Below are positions 18,175 through 26,282 of a stretch of 62,204 nt of DNA, piece after piece; the stretch's first letter is position 1; each line of letters begins with the position of its first letter. The translations under genes and the position numbers were made by a program. Source of the stretch: Desulfobacteraceae bacterium. GTDB lineage: Bacteria; Desulfobacterota; Desulfobacteria; Desulfobacterales; Desulfobacteraceae. The DNA lies in the NCBI GenBank assembly GCA_024225635.1, contig JAAEMK010001146.1, forward strand, positions 1-62,204, read 5' to 3'. Under the pieces are notes generated by a model that searched no databases, was not told the DNA's origin, and saw only the letters and a list, made by a program, of their open reading frames with translations.

Positions 18175-21100
18175 ATGGCAGAGGCAACCACCGATATAGA
18201 AAATGATATTCTGTTCCTTGATCTCGAGGTCGATCCCGGTGGCCGGATCTATCACATGGGAGCGGTGACAGGATCGGCAATTTTTGAGAGGCGGGGCAGG
18301 TTTGACCGGGCAGAGGCCCTTAACGCCCTGGATCAGTTTTGCAGGGATGCCCGGTATATTGCCGGGCACAACATCCTTTACCACGACCTGCCCGTGATTC
18401 AGGCAGGGTTTCCCGGCCTGGAACTCCTTAAAAAGCCCGTTATCGACACACTCTTCCTATCCCCCCTGGCGTTCCCGGAAAACCCCTACCACCGATTGGT
18501 CAAGGATTACAAGCTGGTCAAGGAGAGCCTGAACGATCCGGTGGCGGATGCACGGCTTTCCCAACGGGTGCTCCTAGAGCAGATGGAGCGGTTCCAGGCA
18601 CAGGAAAAACAGGTTTTGAGCTTTTACCGCTCCTGTTTCCATGATGCCCGGTTGGGCGATTTTGACGGCAGGGGAACTGCCGGGATCTTCAAGCGGGTGG
18701 GGGGCGACGAGCTGCTGGAGCCCGATGATGCCATGGCCGTTTTCATAGAACTCACCCAAGGAAAGATTTGCACCTCCGGGCTTGAGGAGATCTTTGTCCT
18801 CAACTTTCTTGCGCCGGAACACCGGGTGGTTCTTGCCTACACCCTTGCCTGGATACGGGTGTCCGGGGGCAACTCGGTGATCCCGGCCTGGGTCAGGAAA
18901 CGCTTTCCCCGCATTATCGGGATCGTTGCGAGGCTCAGGGATTTCCATTGCGGCCGTGACGACTGTTCATATTGTCGGGAGACCCATGATCCCGAACGTC
19001 ACCTGGATCGTTATTTCGGGTTTGACGGCTTTCGTAATCTCCCGGACGGTACTCCGCTTCAAAAGGAGATCGTCACCGCCGGCATGGCCGGAAAACCCCT
19101 CCTCGGCATCCTTCCCACCGGGGGCGGGAAATCGGTTTGCTTCCAGGTACCGGCCTTGGCGGGTTTTTTCCGGACAGGGGCCCTTACCGTGGTGATATCC
19201 CCCCTCCAGGCATTGATGAAGGACCAGGTGGAGAATCTCAACCGGGCCACGGGATCTGAAACCGCGGCCTTCATCAACGGGATGCTGACCCCGCCGGAAC
19301 GGGGCTATGTCATGGACCGGGTGAGGATGGGGGACATTGCCCTTCTTTATCTTTCGCCTGAGCAGCTCAGGAACCGGTCCGTCGGGGTGCTGCTCGGCTC
19401 CCGCGAGGTGCGCTGCTTTGTGTTTGACGAGGCCCACTGCCTTTCCAAATGGGGCCATGATTTCAGGACCGACTACCTCTATGCCTCCATGTTCATACGC
19501 AACTATTCGGACAGGGAAAAAACCTACCCCACCGTTGCCTGCTTCACGGCAACGGCCAAAACCGATGTGATCCATGAGATCCTGGCCCATTTCAAGGCCG
19601 AGTTGGGGCTCGGGTTGACCTTGTTCGAGGGCGGGGTGGAGCGGAACAACCTCCATTTTGAGGTGCACGCGGTCACGGGCCATGAAAAGAACGAGGCCCT
19701 TGCCGCGCTTCTTACCACGCGGTTGTCAACGGAGACGCCCGGCTGCGCCATTGTCTACCGCGCCACACGGAAAAAGACGGAGCAGCTGTCGGAATACCTG
19801 AACCTCAAGGGGCACAAGACCCGGTTTTTCCATGCAGGCATGACCGTGCCGGAAAAACGGGAGGTCCAGGAGGGATTCGTGGCAGGGGAGATTCCCGTGA
19901 TCGTCGCCACCAACGCATTCGGCATGGGCATTGACAAGGACAATGTGAGGCTGGTGATCCATGCCGACATTCCGGGTTCCGTGGAAAACTATCTCCAGGA
20001 GGCGGGCAGGGCGGGCCGTGACAACCAGGAGGCCCAGTGCATCCTTTTGTACGACGAGAACGACATCGAGGAGCAGTTCCGGTTGACCGCGTCATCACGG
20101 CTTACCACCCGGGACATCGCCCAGATTCTCAAGGGCATCCGCAGGGCAAAGCAGAACCAGGAGGGAGAGATCATCATCACGGCCGGGGAGATCCTCAGGG
20201 ACGAGGCCGTGAACACCGAGTTCGATCAGTCCAGCCGGGACTACGAGACCCGTGTCAGGACCGCAATATCCTGGCTTGAGCGGGGGGGATTCCTCAGCCG
20301 GAAAGAGAACGTCACCTCGGTGTTCCAGGGACGGCCCCGGTTCGCCTCCATGGAGGAGGCGGGACAGGCGATCCAGCGGCTCAACCTCTCCCGAAAGCGG
20401 CGGGAAATCTGGGAAACCATTCTCACGGCCCTGATGAACGCGCCCCGGGACCAGGGGATGAGCGCGGACCAAATCTGTGAGAGCCTTGGCATGCTCGGGG
20501 ACCTTCCCGAAGAGTACAATTCCACCAAAAAGGTGATCGCCACCATGAACGATATGGCCGGGGCAGGCATCATCCACCGCACCATGATGCTCACGGCCTG
20601 GCTTACGCCCGGGGGAAGGAACAGCGCCCAAAAACGCCTTGAAAAGGTCTGCATCCTGGAGAAGGCCATGATATCGGTGATGGAAGAGGAGTATCCCATG
20701 GCCGACCCCGATGAGCGGGTGCGGCTCACCTTCAGGGCCCTTAACCAGAAGCTTCTTACCCTTGGCCACACCAACGCGAGCGTCCAGTTCATACGCCAGG
20801 CCCTCAAGACCCTCCAGGCCGACGGCAAAGGATTCGGCAACAGCTTTCCCAGCATTGAGATCCATTTCCAGGACCGTGAAACCTGCTGTCTTCGGATGCG
20901 GAGGGGCTGGGACCAGATAAAGACCATCAGCGGCCGTCGCCACGAACTTGCCCGTCTGCTCCTTGGGGCCATCCTGGAAAAAGCCGGGAACGCCCGGGGG
21001 AAAAAGGGCGAGATCCTGGTGGAGTTCTCCTATGACACCATTACGGACTACCTTGCCGGCACCATCACCACCATGGAGATCCGGCCCGAGAAAATGCTCG

Positions 21101-23322
21101 CCGCCATGGAGGCGGGGCTTTTGTTTCTCCATGACAACAAGGTGATCAGCCTCCAGCAGGGCATGGCCGTGTTCCGCCAGGCCATGACCCTCAAGCTTAA
21201 TCCCGTCCGGAAAAAACAGCGGTACACCCGGGCCGATTTTCAGCCCCTGTTTCACCATTACGGCCAGCGGATCTTCCAGATCCATATCATGAACGAGTTT
21301 GCCAGGATGGGCACCGAGAAGATCCGCCAGGCCCTTGCCATGATCATTTCCTATTTCTCCATGGATAGCCCCGCGTTTTTGCGCCGCTATTTTCCCGGCA
21401 GAAAAGGGATGCTGGAGCGGGCCACCAGCGAGGAGTCGTTCAAGAAGATCGTTTCCGGGCTCAACCACCCGGACCAGGAGCGGATCGTGTCCTCGGATGC
21501 CAGGAAGAACGTGCTGGTGCTGGCCGGGCCGGGGTCGGGCAAGACCCGGACCGTGGTGCACCGCTGTGCCTGGCTCCTCAGGGTCAAACGGGTGCCCCCG
21601 GGGTCGGTCCTCATGCTCTGCTATAACCACAATGCCGCCACCCTGATCCGGAAACGGCTGTTCGCCCTTGCCGGCACCGATGCCAGGGGCGTGTCGGTGA
21701 TGACCTTCCACGGCCTTGCCCTGAATATCACGGGACGGGCCCTGGAGGGAACGGACCGGGATCTTTCCGCCTGGTTCGAAGGGATCATTGTGGAGGCGGG
21801 GGATATCCTTTCGGGCAAAAAGGAGCTGCCCGGCCTTGCGCCGGACGAAATCCGGGACAGAATCCTTGCGGGGTATGAATACATTCTCGTGGACGAGTAC
21901 CAGGACATTGACCAGGCCCAGTACGACCTGATTTCGGCCGTTGCCGGTCGCACCCTGAAGGACAAGGGCGGCAAGCTCGCCATCATGGCGGTGGGGGACG
22001 ACGACCAGTCCATCTACGGGTTCAGGAACGCAAGCGTCCGGTTCATCCGCAAGTTCAAGGAGGACTACAACGCCGCCGTCTTTCATCTCACCGACAACTT
22101 CCGGTCGGGCAAGGACCTCATCGAGCTCTCCAACACATTGATCCGGGCCAACACCGACCGGATGAAGACCGGTTTTCCCATTCGCCCGGCAAGCAAGGTA
22201 GAAAAGGGTGGAGGGGAGATCCGCTGTTACCTTGCCCAAAGCCATTTGCACCAGGCCGGTATCCTCTGCCATGAGATCCGCGGGCTCAAGGGGGAGGGGG
22301 AGAGGAAAAAACTTGATTACAGCCGGGTGGCGGTGCTTTCACGGAACGGCATGGACCATGACATGCTCGCCTTTGCCCGAAGCCTGCTGGAACGGGAGGG
22401 GATTCCCGTGAGCATCCCCCTGCCAAGAAGCAGCAGCTTCTCCCCCTTTAAGATCAGGGAAACCGCCGAATACCTCGCAATGCTCCTGGAGCGTCAGGAC
22501 GATCTTTCCCGGGCGTCCGTTCTTATGGATGAATACGGGGAAAGCCTGGCCGGTCCCCCCAACACCTGGCAGGAGCTTATCCTGGAGGGGCTTTCCTCGT
22601 TTCAGTCGGAGACCGGGGATGCCGAGGTCTACCTGTACCAGGCCCACCGGTTTTTAGCCCGGCTTCTGGCGGAACAGAAGCGGGAACAGCGCCTGGGAAC
22701 CGGTGTTTTCCTCGGAACGGTCCACAGTGCCAAGGGACTTGAGTTCTCCCATGTGTTCATCCTGGACGGGGGGTGGGGATCGCCTGTAAAAAAACAAGAG
22801 ATGGAGGAGGAGCGGCGGCTCTATTATGTGGCCATGACAAGGGCCAAGGGCTTTCTCGGGCTGTTTCGCCTTGCCCACCTTTGCAACCCACACCTTGCAA
22901 TCCTTGACCGGGCCCATGATCTGACATTTGTTTCCCCCCCGGTCCGGCAGGATGCAAAGGCGCCATCCCTCCTGGCCCACCGGATTATAGGCTTCAAGGA
23001 GCTCTTTCTTGATTTTGCGGGTCGCTGCCGTCCCAGCCATCCGGTGCATACCGCCTTGAAGGGCCTCAATGCGGGAGACGGCCTGGGGCTTGATTTCGTT
23101 AACGCAAGGCTCTGCCTGGTAACCCCGGCCGGAACAATCGTGGCAGCCCTTGCCGCCGGTGCCCATGAAGAATGGGGCAGGCTTTTGCCAAGGGTCCGGC
23201 AGGCAAGGGTGATCGCCATGGTGACGCGGCGCCGGTCGGACTGCAGCGGCGGATTTGAGGAAAAGATCCTGTGCGACGCCTGGGAGATCCCCATCGTCGA
23301 GGTGGGCCTGGCTTCAGCCTGA
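18175..23322 (+). CDS. Giant DNA-processing protein: DnaQ-like exonuclease - RecQ helicase - UvrD/Rep-like helicase
   Basis: A 1715-residue fusion. Residues 1-150 resemble a DEDD 3'-5' exonuclease (FLDLEVD, then AGHNILYHDLP, then DPVADARLS). From about 290 a RecQ-type SF2 helicase follows (TGGGKSVCFQVPAL near 313, FDEAHCLSKWGHDFR, and AFGMGIDKDNVR plus QEAGRAGRDNQ in the second lobe), with a RecQ C-terminal-like region. From about 1110 there is a complete SF1A helicase: AGPGSGKTRT near 1116, VDEYQDIDQAQ near 1239, GDDDQSIYGFRNAS, VHSAKGLEFSHVF near 1515 and YYVAMTRAK near 1548. Fusions of RecQ with UvrD-type helicases exist in bacteria. The role is probably in replication-fork or recombination repair, or attack on foreign DNA. 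The ATG lacks a strong ribosome site. Confidence 0.9.
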   Translation: MAEATTDIENDILFLDLEVDPGGRIYHMGAVTGSAIFERRGRFDRAEALNALDQFCRDARYIAGHNILYHDLPVIQAGFPGLELLKKPVIDTLFLSPLAFPENPYHRLVKDYKLVKESLNDPVADARLSQRVLLEQMERFQAQEKQVLSFYRSCFHDARLGDFDGRGTAGIFKRVGGDELLEPDDAMAVFIELTQGKICTSGLEEIFVLNFLAPEHRVVLAYTLAWIRVSGGNSVIPAWVRKRFPRIIGIVARLRDFHCGRDDCSYCRETHDPERHLDRYFGFDGFRNLPDGTPLQKEIVTAGMAGKPLLGILPTGGGKSVCFQVPALAGFFRTGALTVVISPLQALMKDQVENLNRATGSETAAFINGMLTPPERGYVMDRVRMGDIALLYLSPEQLRNRSVGVLLGSREVRCFVFDEAHCLSKWGHDFRTDYLYASMFIRNYSDREKTYPTVACFTATAKTDVIHEILAHFKAELGLGLTLFEGGVERNNLHFEVHAVTGHEKNEALAALLTTRLSTETPGCAIVYRATRKKTEQLSEYLNLKGHKTRFFHAGMTVPEKREVQEGFVAGEIPVIVATNAFGMGIDKDNVRLVIHADIPGSVENYLQEAGRAGRDNQEAQCILLYDENDIEEQFRLTASSRLTTRDIAQILKGIRRAKQNQEGEIIITAGEILRDEAVNTEFDQSSRDYETRVRTAISWLERGGFLSRKENVTSVFQGRPRFASMEEAGQAIQRLNLSRKRREIWETILTALMNAPRDQGMSADQICESLGMLGDLPEEYNSTKKVIATMNDMAGAGIIHRTMMLTAWLTPGGRNSAQKRLEKVCILEKAMISVMEEEYPMADPDERVRLTFRALNQKLLTLGHTNASVQFIRQALKTLQADGKGFGNSFPSIEIHFQDRETCCLRMRRGWDQIKTISGRRHELARLLLGAILEKAGNARGKKGEILVEFSYDTITDYLAGTITTMEIRPEKMLAAMEAGLLFLHDNKVISLQQGMAVFRQAMTLKLNPVRKKQRYTRADFQPLFHHYGQRIFQIHIMNEFARMGTEKIRQALAMIISYFSMDSPAFLRRYFPGRKGMLERATSEESFKKIVSGLNHPDQERIVSSDARKNVLVLAGPGSGKTRTVVHRCAWLLRVKRVPPGSVLMLCYNHNAATLIRKRLFALAGTDARGVSVMTFHGLALNITGRALEGTDRDLSAWFEGIIVEAGDILSGKKELPGLAPDEIRDRILAGYEYILVDEYQDIDQAQYDLISAVAGRTLKDKGGKLAIMAVGDDDQSIYGFRNASVRFIRKFKEDYNAAVFHLTDNFRSGKDLIELSNTLIRANTDRMKTGFPIRPASKVEKGGGEIRCYLAQSHLHQAGILCHEIRGLKGEGERKKLDYSRVAVLSRNGMDHDMLAFARSLLEREGIPVSIPLPRSSSFSPFKIRETAEYLAMLLERQDDLSRASVLMDEYGESLAGPPNTWQELILEGLSSFQSETGDAEVYLYQAHRFLARLLAEQKREQRLGTGVFLGTVHSAKGLEFSHVFILDGGWGSPVKKQEMEEERRLYYVAMTRAKGFLGLFRLAHLCNPHLAILDRAHDLTFVSPPVRQDAKAPSLLAHRIIGFKELFLDFAGRCRPSHPVHTALKGLNAGDGLGLDFVNARLCLVTPAGTIVAALAAGAHEEWGRLLPRVRQARVIAMVTRRRSDCSGGFEEKILCDAWEIPIVEVGLASA

Positions 23323-23654
23323 GGCGGCTTTTATTGTCTGTGAATCCATAACCAATCCATGTGATCGTGGCCGCATCCTTTTGCCAGGCCGGGCAACGAT
23401 GCCACGGGATGGGTAAATAAGGTGGCAATTTTGTGGGAAAATATTTCATGTTACCGGCAATATCCGTTTTGCTTTGTCTTACTCATCAATATTGTCCGAA
23501 ACAGGGCCTTCATGTCTGTGTTCGCCTGTCCTTAGGTCTTTCCGGCTGTTTGATCCCCCTATGAAATTCAATGGTCGCGTTCAGGGTTGGGGCCTGAATT
23601 CTCCTGATACCCAGATGCATGAATCTTGCAGGATTTGAGTCATTACGATTTACC
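23323..23654. other. Intergenic region upstream of the riboswitch
   Basis: About 330 bases with no supported gene. It must contain the promoter of the riboswitch-controlled gene, but no clear hexamer pair was found. No terminator hairpin with a T-run is evident after the helicase gene. Confidence 0.4.
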
Positions 23655-23745
23655 GGAAAAGCCTGTGAAAAAAGCCAAACCTCGTGTGAACGGGGGACGG
23701 AAAGCCATGGGGTCTATGGGAGACGGCCCGGCTGCCGGGGCGGAA
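23655..23745 (+). ncRNA. GEMM-I type cyclic dinucleotide riboswitch (c-di-GMP class I family)
   Basis: The region carries the hallmarks of GEMM RNAs in order: AGCCAAACC, a stem capped by the GNRA tetraloop GTGA, the strongly conserved GGGGACGGAAAGCC, a variable GGGGTCTATGGGAGAC arm, and CGGCCCGGCTGCCGGGG. Compared with the Vibrio Vc2 aptamer, the base pair that is G-C there is C-G here (GGCAAACC to GCCAAACC together with GACGC to GACGG), a covariation that supports real structure. By my hand alignment the ligand-reading base equivalent to G20 is G, which favours c-di-GMP over cGAMP. It ends only about 10 bases before the ribosome site of the surface-protein gene, so control is probably translational. 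Confidence 0.82.
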
Positions 23746-23772
23746 AAGATGGAAAAAGGAGGCATTTGAACC

Positions 23773-24609
23773 ATGAACCTTAAACGATGTATTATCCTTT
23801 TATGCGGCCCACTGTTCCTTTTATGGGTCGCGGGCGCTTCATCCGCTCAGCTGATGGATGTTGAAGATTATGCCGGGGTCTCCTATGACTATTCCTTTAA
23901 TGGCGGCAACGACGGCTTCAATGAGTCCTTGGAAAAACAGCAGGCTGAACCTGGAGTGGTGGAGGTCGCCAGCGCTTTTTCGGATGGGCCTGGTGATAAT
24001 TTCGCAAGGGCGGAAATAGCGGAAAAAGATGTTGATTATGCCAAAGGCGCCTTGGCCCACAGCGAATTTTCTTCAGGTTTATATCCGGACGCGGTTTCAG
24101 GCGGATCGGGGGCTGCTTCCTCCTGCGTTGAGATCTATATGAGCAAGACATTTGATATCGTGTTCCCGGGCGAGGCTTCGGTTCAATTTTCCCTGGACGG
24201 ACTGCTGGAAGCCCGGGGGGATGCGATCGCTTCCTATGATTTTGGCGTTTGGGATGAGTTTGGCCACTATTTTAAAGATACGGATTCAGTGGCGGGAGGG
24301 GAGCAGGCGGTTGATCTCCTGGAGGCGTTTTCTTATGCGTTTTCTGCAGACGATACGGATCGATCATTAACCTTGACTTTTCTCCTCTTAATAAATGCCG
24401 GTTCTTCTGATTCCGAAGGATGGGCCAAGGCGGATTTTCTCGACACCATGCAGATCGATTCTATTTTTGGCGCAATTCAAGCAAGTGAAGGGGATGATGT
24501 CCCCGTATCCGGCCCGCCCATTCAGAACACGCCTGTTCCGGCAGCTGTCTGGCTTTTACTTTCCGGTCTTGTTGGCATGATCGGATGCAGGAACAGGATC
24601 AGACAGTAG
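23773..24609 (+). CDS. Exported surface protein with VPLPA/PEP-CTERM type sorting tail
   Basis: A 278-residue exported protein: signal peptide (hydrophobic residues 7-22, cleavage near ASSAQL), an acidic Ser/Asp-rich body of probable beta-sandwich type, and a C-terminal sorting signal made of PVPAAVWLLL, a hydrophobic helix and a basic end (CRNRIRQ). Such tails are recognised by exosortase-type systems that attach proteins to the cell surface or matrix, usually with exopolysaccharide production. AAGGAGG lies ten bases before the ATG, directly after the GEMM riboswitch, so expression should follow the level of a cyclic dinucleotide. No exosortase gene is in the window. The gene overlaps the end of the opposing gene by 11 bases. 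Confidence 0.85.
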   Translation: MNLKRCIILLCGPLFLLWVAGASSAQLMDVEDYAGVSYDYSFNGGNDGFNESLEKQQAEPGVVEVASAFSDGPGDNFARAEIAEKDVDYAKGALAHSEFSSGLYPDAVSGGSGAASSCVEIYMSKTFDIVFPGEASVQFSLDGLLEARGDAIASYDFGVWDEFGHYFKDTDSVAGGEQAVDLLEAFSYAFSADDTDRSLTLTFLLLINAGSSDSEGWAKADFLDTMQIDSIFGAIQASEGDDVPVSGPPIQNTPVPAAVWLLLSGLVGMIGCRNRIRQ

Positions 24610-25495
24610 GCTCCCCGGTTTTTCTTAAAGCCGTGTCATCTGCGTTCAGCACCTGCTCAAGGGCCCTCGGAATTTCCCGGATCACTTCAATAATCTGGGT
24701 GGCGGGGGTGGGATCGGCATGGAACCCGGCCAGCCGGTTTGCCTTTGCCGCAATGGTTGCTGCCTTGGGGATGGCCATCCCGGCGGACACCAGGGCCGTT
24801 GCAATGCCGGTCAGGGTGTCCCCGGTTCCCCCCATGGCCTCCATGGCCGCCACAGCCGGGGCAGCAATCGTGGCGATCACCCCGTCTGTGTCGGCAACGT
24901 GGTCCTCAAATCCTTTTACCAGGAGATACCTGGCCCCGTTTTCATGGAGATAGGCTCGCCGGATGAGATCCTCAACCTTGTTATTTTCATGGAGAATGAA
25001 TCCCCGGGTGTAAAAGGGGTGGGGGGCTGTTTCATCCGCAAGGAAGGCAAGCTCCCCCGCATCCGGGGTGAAGAGGTCATAGAAACCTGCCTGGCCGCTC
25101 ATCTTGGCCGCATACATGAACCCTGCGTCCGCGATCATCAACGGTTTTTTCTCCATGGCCTCCACGGCAAACACGATTTTGTTGTGCCAGTCAATATCCG
25201 GTTGAAGGTAGTGGAAGGCCATGGTGTGAATCTCCATGGCGGGAAGGGTTTCGGTGAGGTGGCGGTATAGCTCCCGGCTGCCGTTGCCAAGCCCGGTATC
25301 CCCCACGAGGAATCCCGTGACGTCTTGACCGCCCAGGGTTTCACAGGCTTTTATCGCGGCCCCGAGCAGTGCCGGGGTGCCCCGGTTCACCAATACGTTT
25401 TTTCCATCAATGGCCAGGGTTCCGTTTTTCAGGGTTACTTTGCCTGACACCATGAGAAAATCCTGGTCCGGGACGGTTCCAACTATTGCAAGCAT
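24599..25495 (-). CDS. Nnr-type NAD(P)HX dehydratase-like / ribokinase-fold protein of the selenium-type operon
   Basis: A 298-residue ribokinase-fold protein. The segment FTPDAGELAFLAD and the glycine motif GGTGDTLTGI resemble the ADP-dependent NAD(P)H-hydrate dehydratase domain of YjeF/Nnr, where GxGD forms the anion hole. It lacks the YjeF N-terminal epimerase domain. It is the last gene of a leftward four-gene unit with a YedE-type transporter, a YedF/TusA-like protein and a DUF3343 protein, and overlaps the DUF3343 gene by 13 bases, so it is surely cotranslated. That context suggests a phosphate-transfer or metabolite-repair step linked to selenium or sulfur handling (inference), not a stand-alone repair enzyme. 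Confidence 0.78.
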   Translation of the reverse strand: MLAIVGTVPDQDFLMVSGKVTLKNGTLAIDGKNVLVNRGTPALLGAAIKACETLGGQDVTGFLVGDTGLGNGSRELYRHLTETLPAMEIHTMAFHYLQPDIDWHNKIVFAVEAMEKKPLMIADAGFMYAAKMSGQAGFYDLFTPDAGELAFLADETAPHPFYTRGFILHENNKVEDLIRRAYLHENGARYLLVKGFEDHVADTDGVIATIAAPAVAAMEAMGGTGDTLTGIATALVSAGMAIPKAATIAAKANRLAGFHADPTPATQIIEVIREIPRALEQVLNADDTALRKTGEPTV

Positions 25496-26040
25496 TGTCT
25501 CTCCATTTCCTGGAGGGCGAGTTCCAGGGCGTAGCCGCAGAGGGTGTGGCCCAGGTTGGCGGGCCGGGGCGCGGTTTCAAGGGATTTGCCCACCATCTCC
25601 TGGGCAAGGTATGGGACGTCCGGGCACCCGCCCCCGGAAACATTGACGATCACCAGGCTTTTTTTCTCCACGGTCAGCTTCATGTTGGCCGCCCTTACCA
25701 TGAGATAGTCCCCAAAATCCTTGAGATGAAAGAGGTCCACCGGTGTCAGCAACGGGTCTGTCACCGGGACCACTTGAATGGGCGGGATGCCTTCCTGTTC
25801 AAGGAGCCGGCAAAGGTGGAGTTCCTCGATCAGGGGAAACTCGATTACAAGATCGCATCCGCTCCGGATATCCGGGGGCGGCCCCATCACCCGGATCTTC
25901 CACCCCTTGGCCTTGAGGATACGCTCGGCCTGGATCACCTCGCTTGTGTTTTCAAACACGAGGATACCGAGATCCTCCACTCTTTTTTCCGGCTGCTTGC
26001 TTCTCTTTTTCTTGAACAGACGCTTGAACAAAACGGTCAT
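25483..26040 (-). CDS. DUF3343-containing protein
   Basis: A 185-residue soluble protein whose first 90 residues read as a DUF3343 domain (LGILVFENTSEVIQAERILKA, then the GPPPDIRSGCD segment), the putative thiol or selenium carrier module often coded beside YedF/TusA proteins. The second half is unassigned and carries the cysteine motif SGGGCPDVPYL and a later NLGHTLCGYAL. The ATG abuts GGAGG with no spacer, so initiation might instead be at the TTG nine bases further in (residue 4). The basic N terminus (KRLFKKKRSK) is unusual. It lies between the TusA-like gene and the ribokinase-fold gene in the selenium-type unit. Confidence 0.8.
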   Translation of the reverse strand: MTVLFKRLFKKKRSKQPEKRVEDLGILVFENTSEVIQAERILKAKGWKIRVMGPPPDIRSGCDLVIEFPLIEELHLCRLLEQEGIPPIQVVPVTDPLLTPVDLFHLKDFGDYLMVRAANMKLTVEKKSLVIVNVSGGGCPDVPYLAQEMVGKSLETAPRPANLGHTLCGYALELALQEMERQCLQ

Positions 26041-26053
26041 CCTCCGGTGATGA

Positions 26054-26272
26054 TCAATCCCTTACAATGTCGATCTTGTATTCCTCCCCATCCCGGGAGA
26101 TTTTTCTGACCCTGCAGCCCTGGTTTGTAGCCGCCCGGGAGACGTTCTCCCTTGAGGCTTCGCTGTCCACCATTACAATGATTTCGTTGGTATTTCCTTT
26201 TTTGATCTCGTCCATGGTCATCAGGACCGGCTGGGGACAGGAGAGTCCCCTTGTATCGATAGTTGTGCTCAT
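26054..26272 (-). CDS. yedF: TusA/SirA/YedF-like sulfur or selenium carrier protein
   Basis: A 72-residue TusA-family protein with the conserved TRGLSCPQPVLMT motif holding the single reactive cysteine that carries persulfide or selenium. The full-length selenium-linked YedF has an extra C-terminal DsrE-like domain; here only the TusA-like domain is present. It lies 10 bases after the YedE-type transporter gene and has a good ribosome site (AGGAG, about eight bases upstream). The coupling to a membrane importer suggests that it receives the imported chalcogen in the cytoplasm. The symbol is given by context; tusA-like is equally correct. Confidence 0.88.
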   Translation of the reverse strand: MSTTIDTRGLSCPQPVLMTMDEIKKGNTNEIIVMVDSEASRENVSRAATNQGCRVRKISRDGEEYKIDIVRD

Positions 26273-26282
26273 TTTCTGGCTC

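Noticed and set aside
20095-22272. Very long open frame (725 codons) on the minus strand inside the helicase fusion
   Set aside because: It mirrors the codon pattern of a GC-rich gene, has no domain motifs, and the plus-strand frame holds complete helicase motifs.
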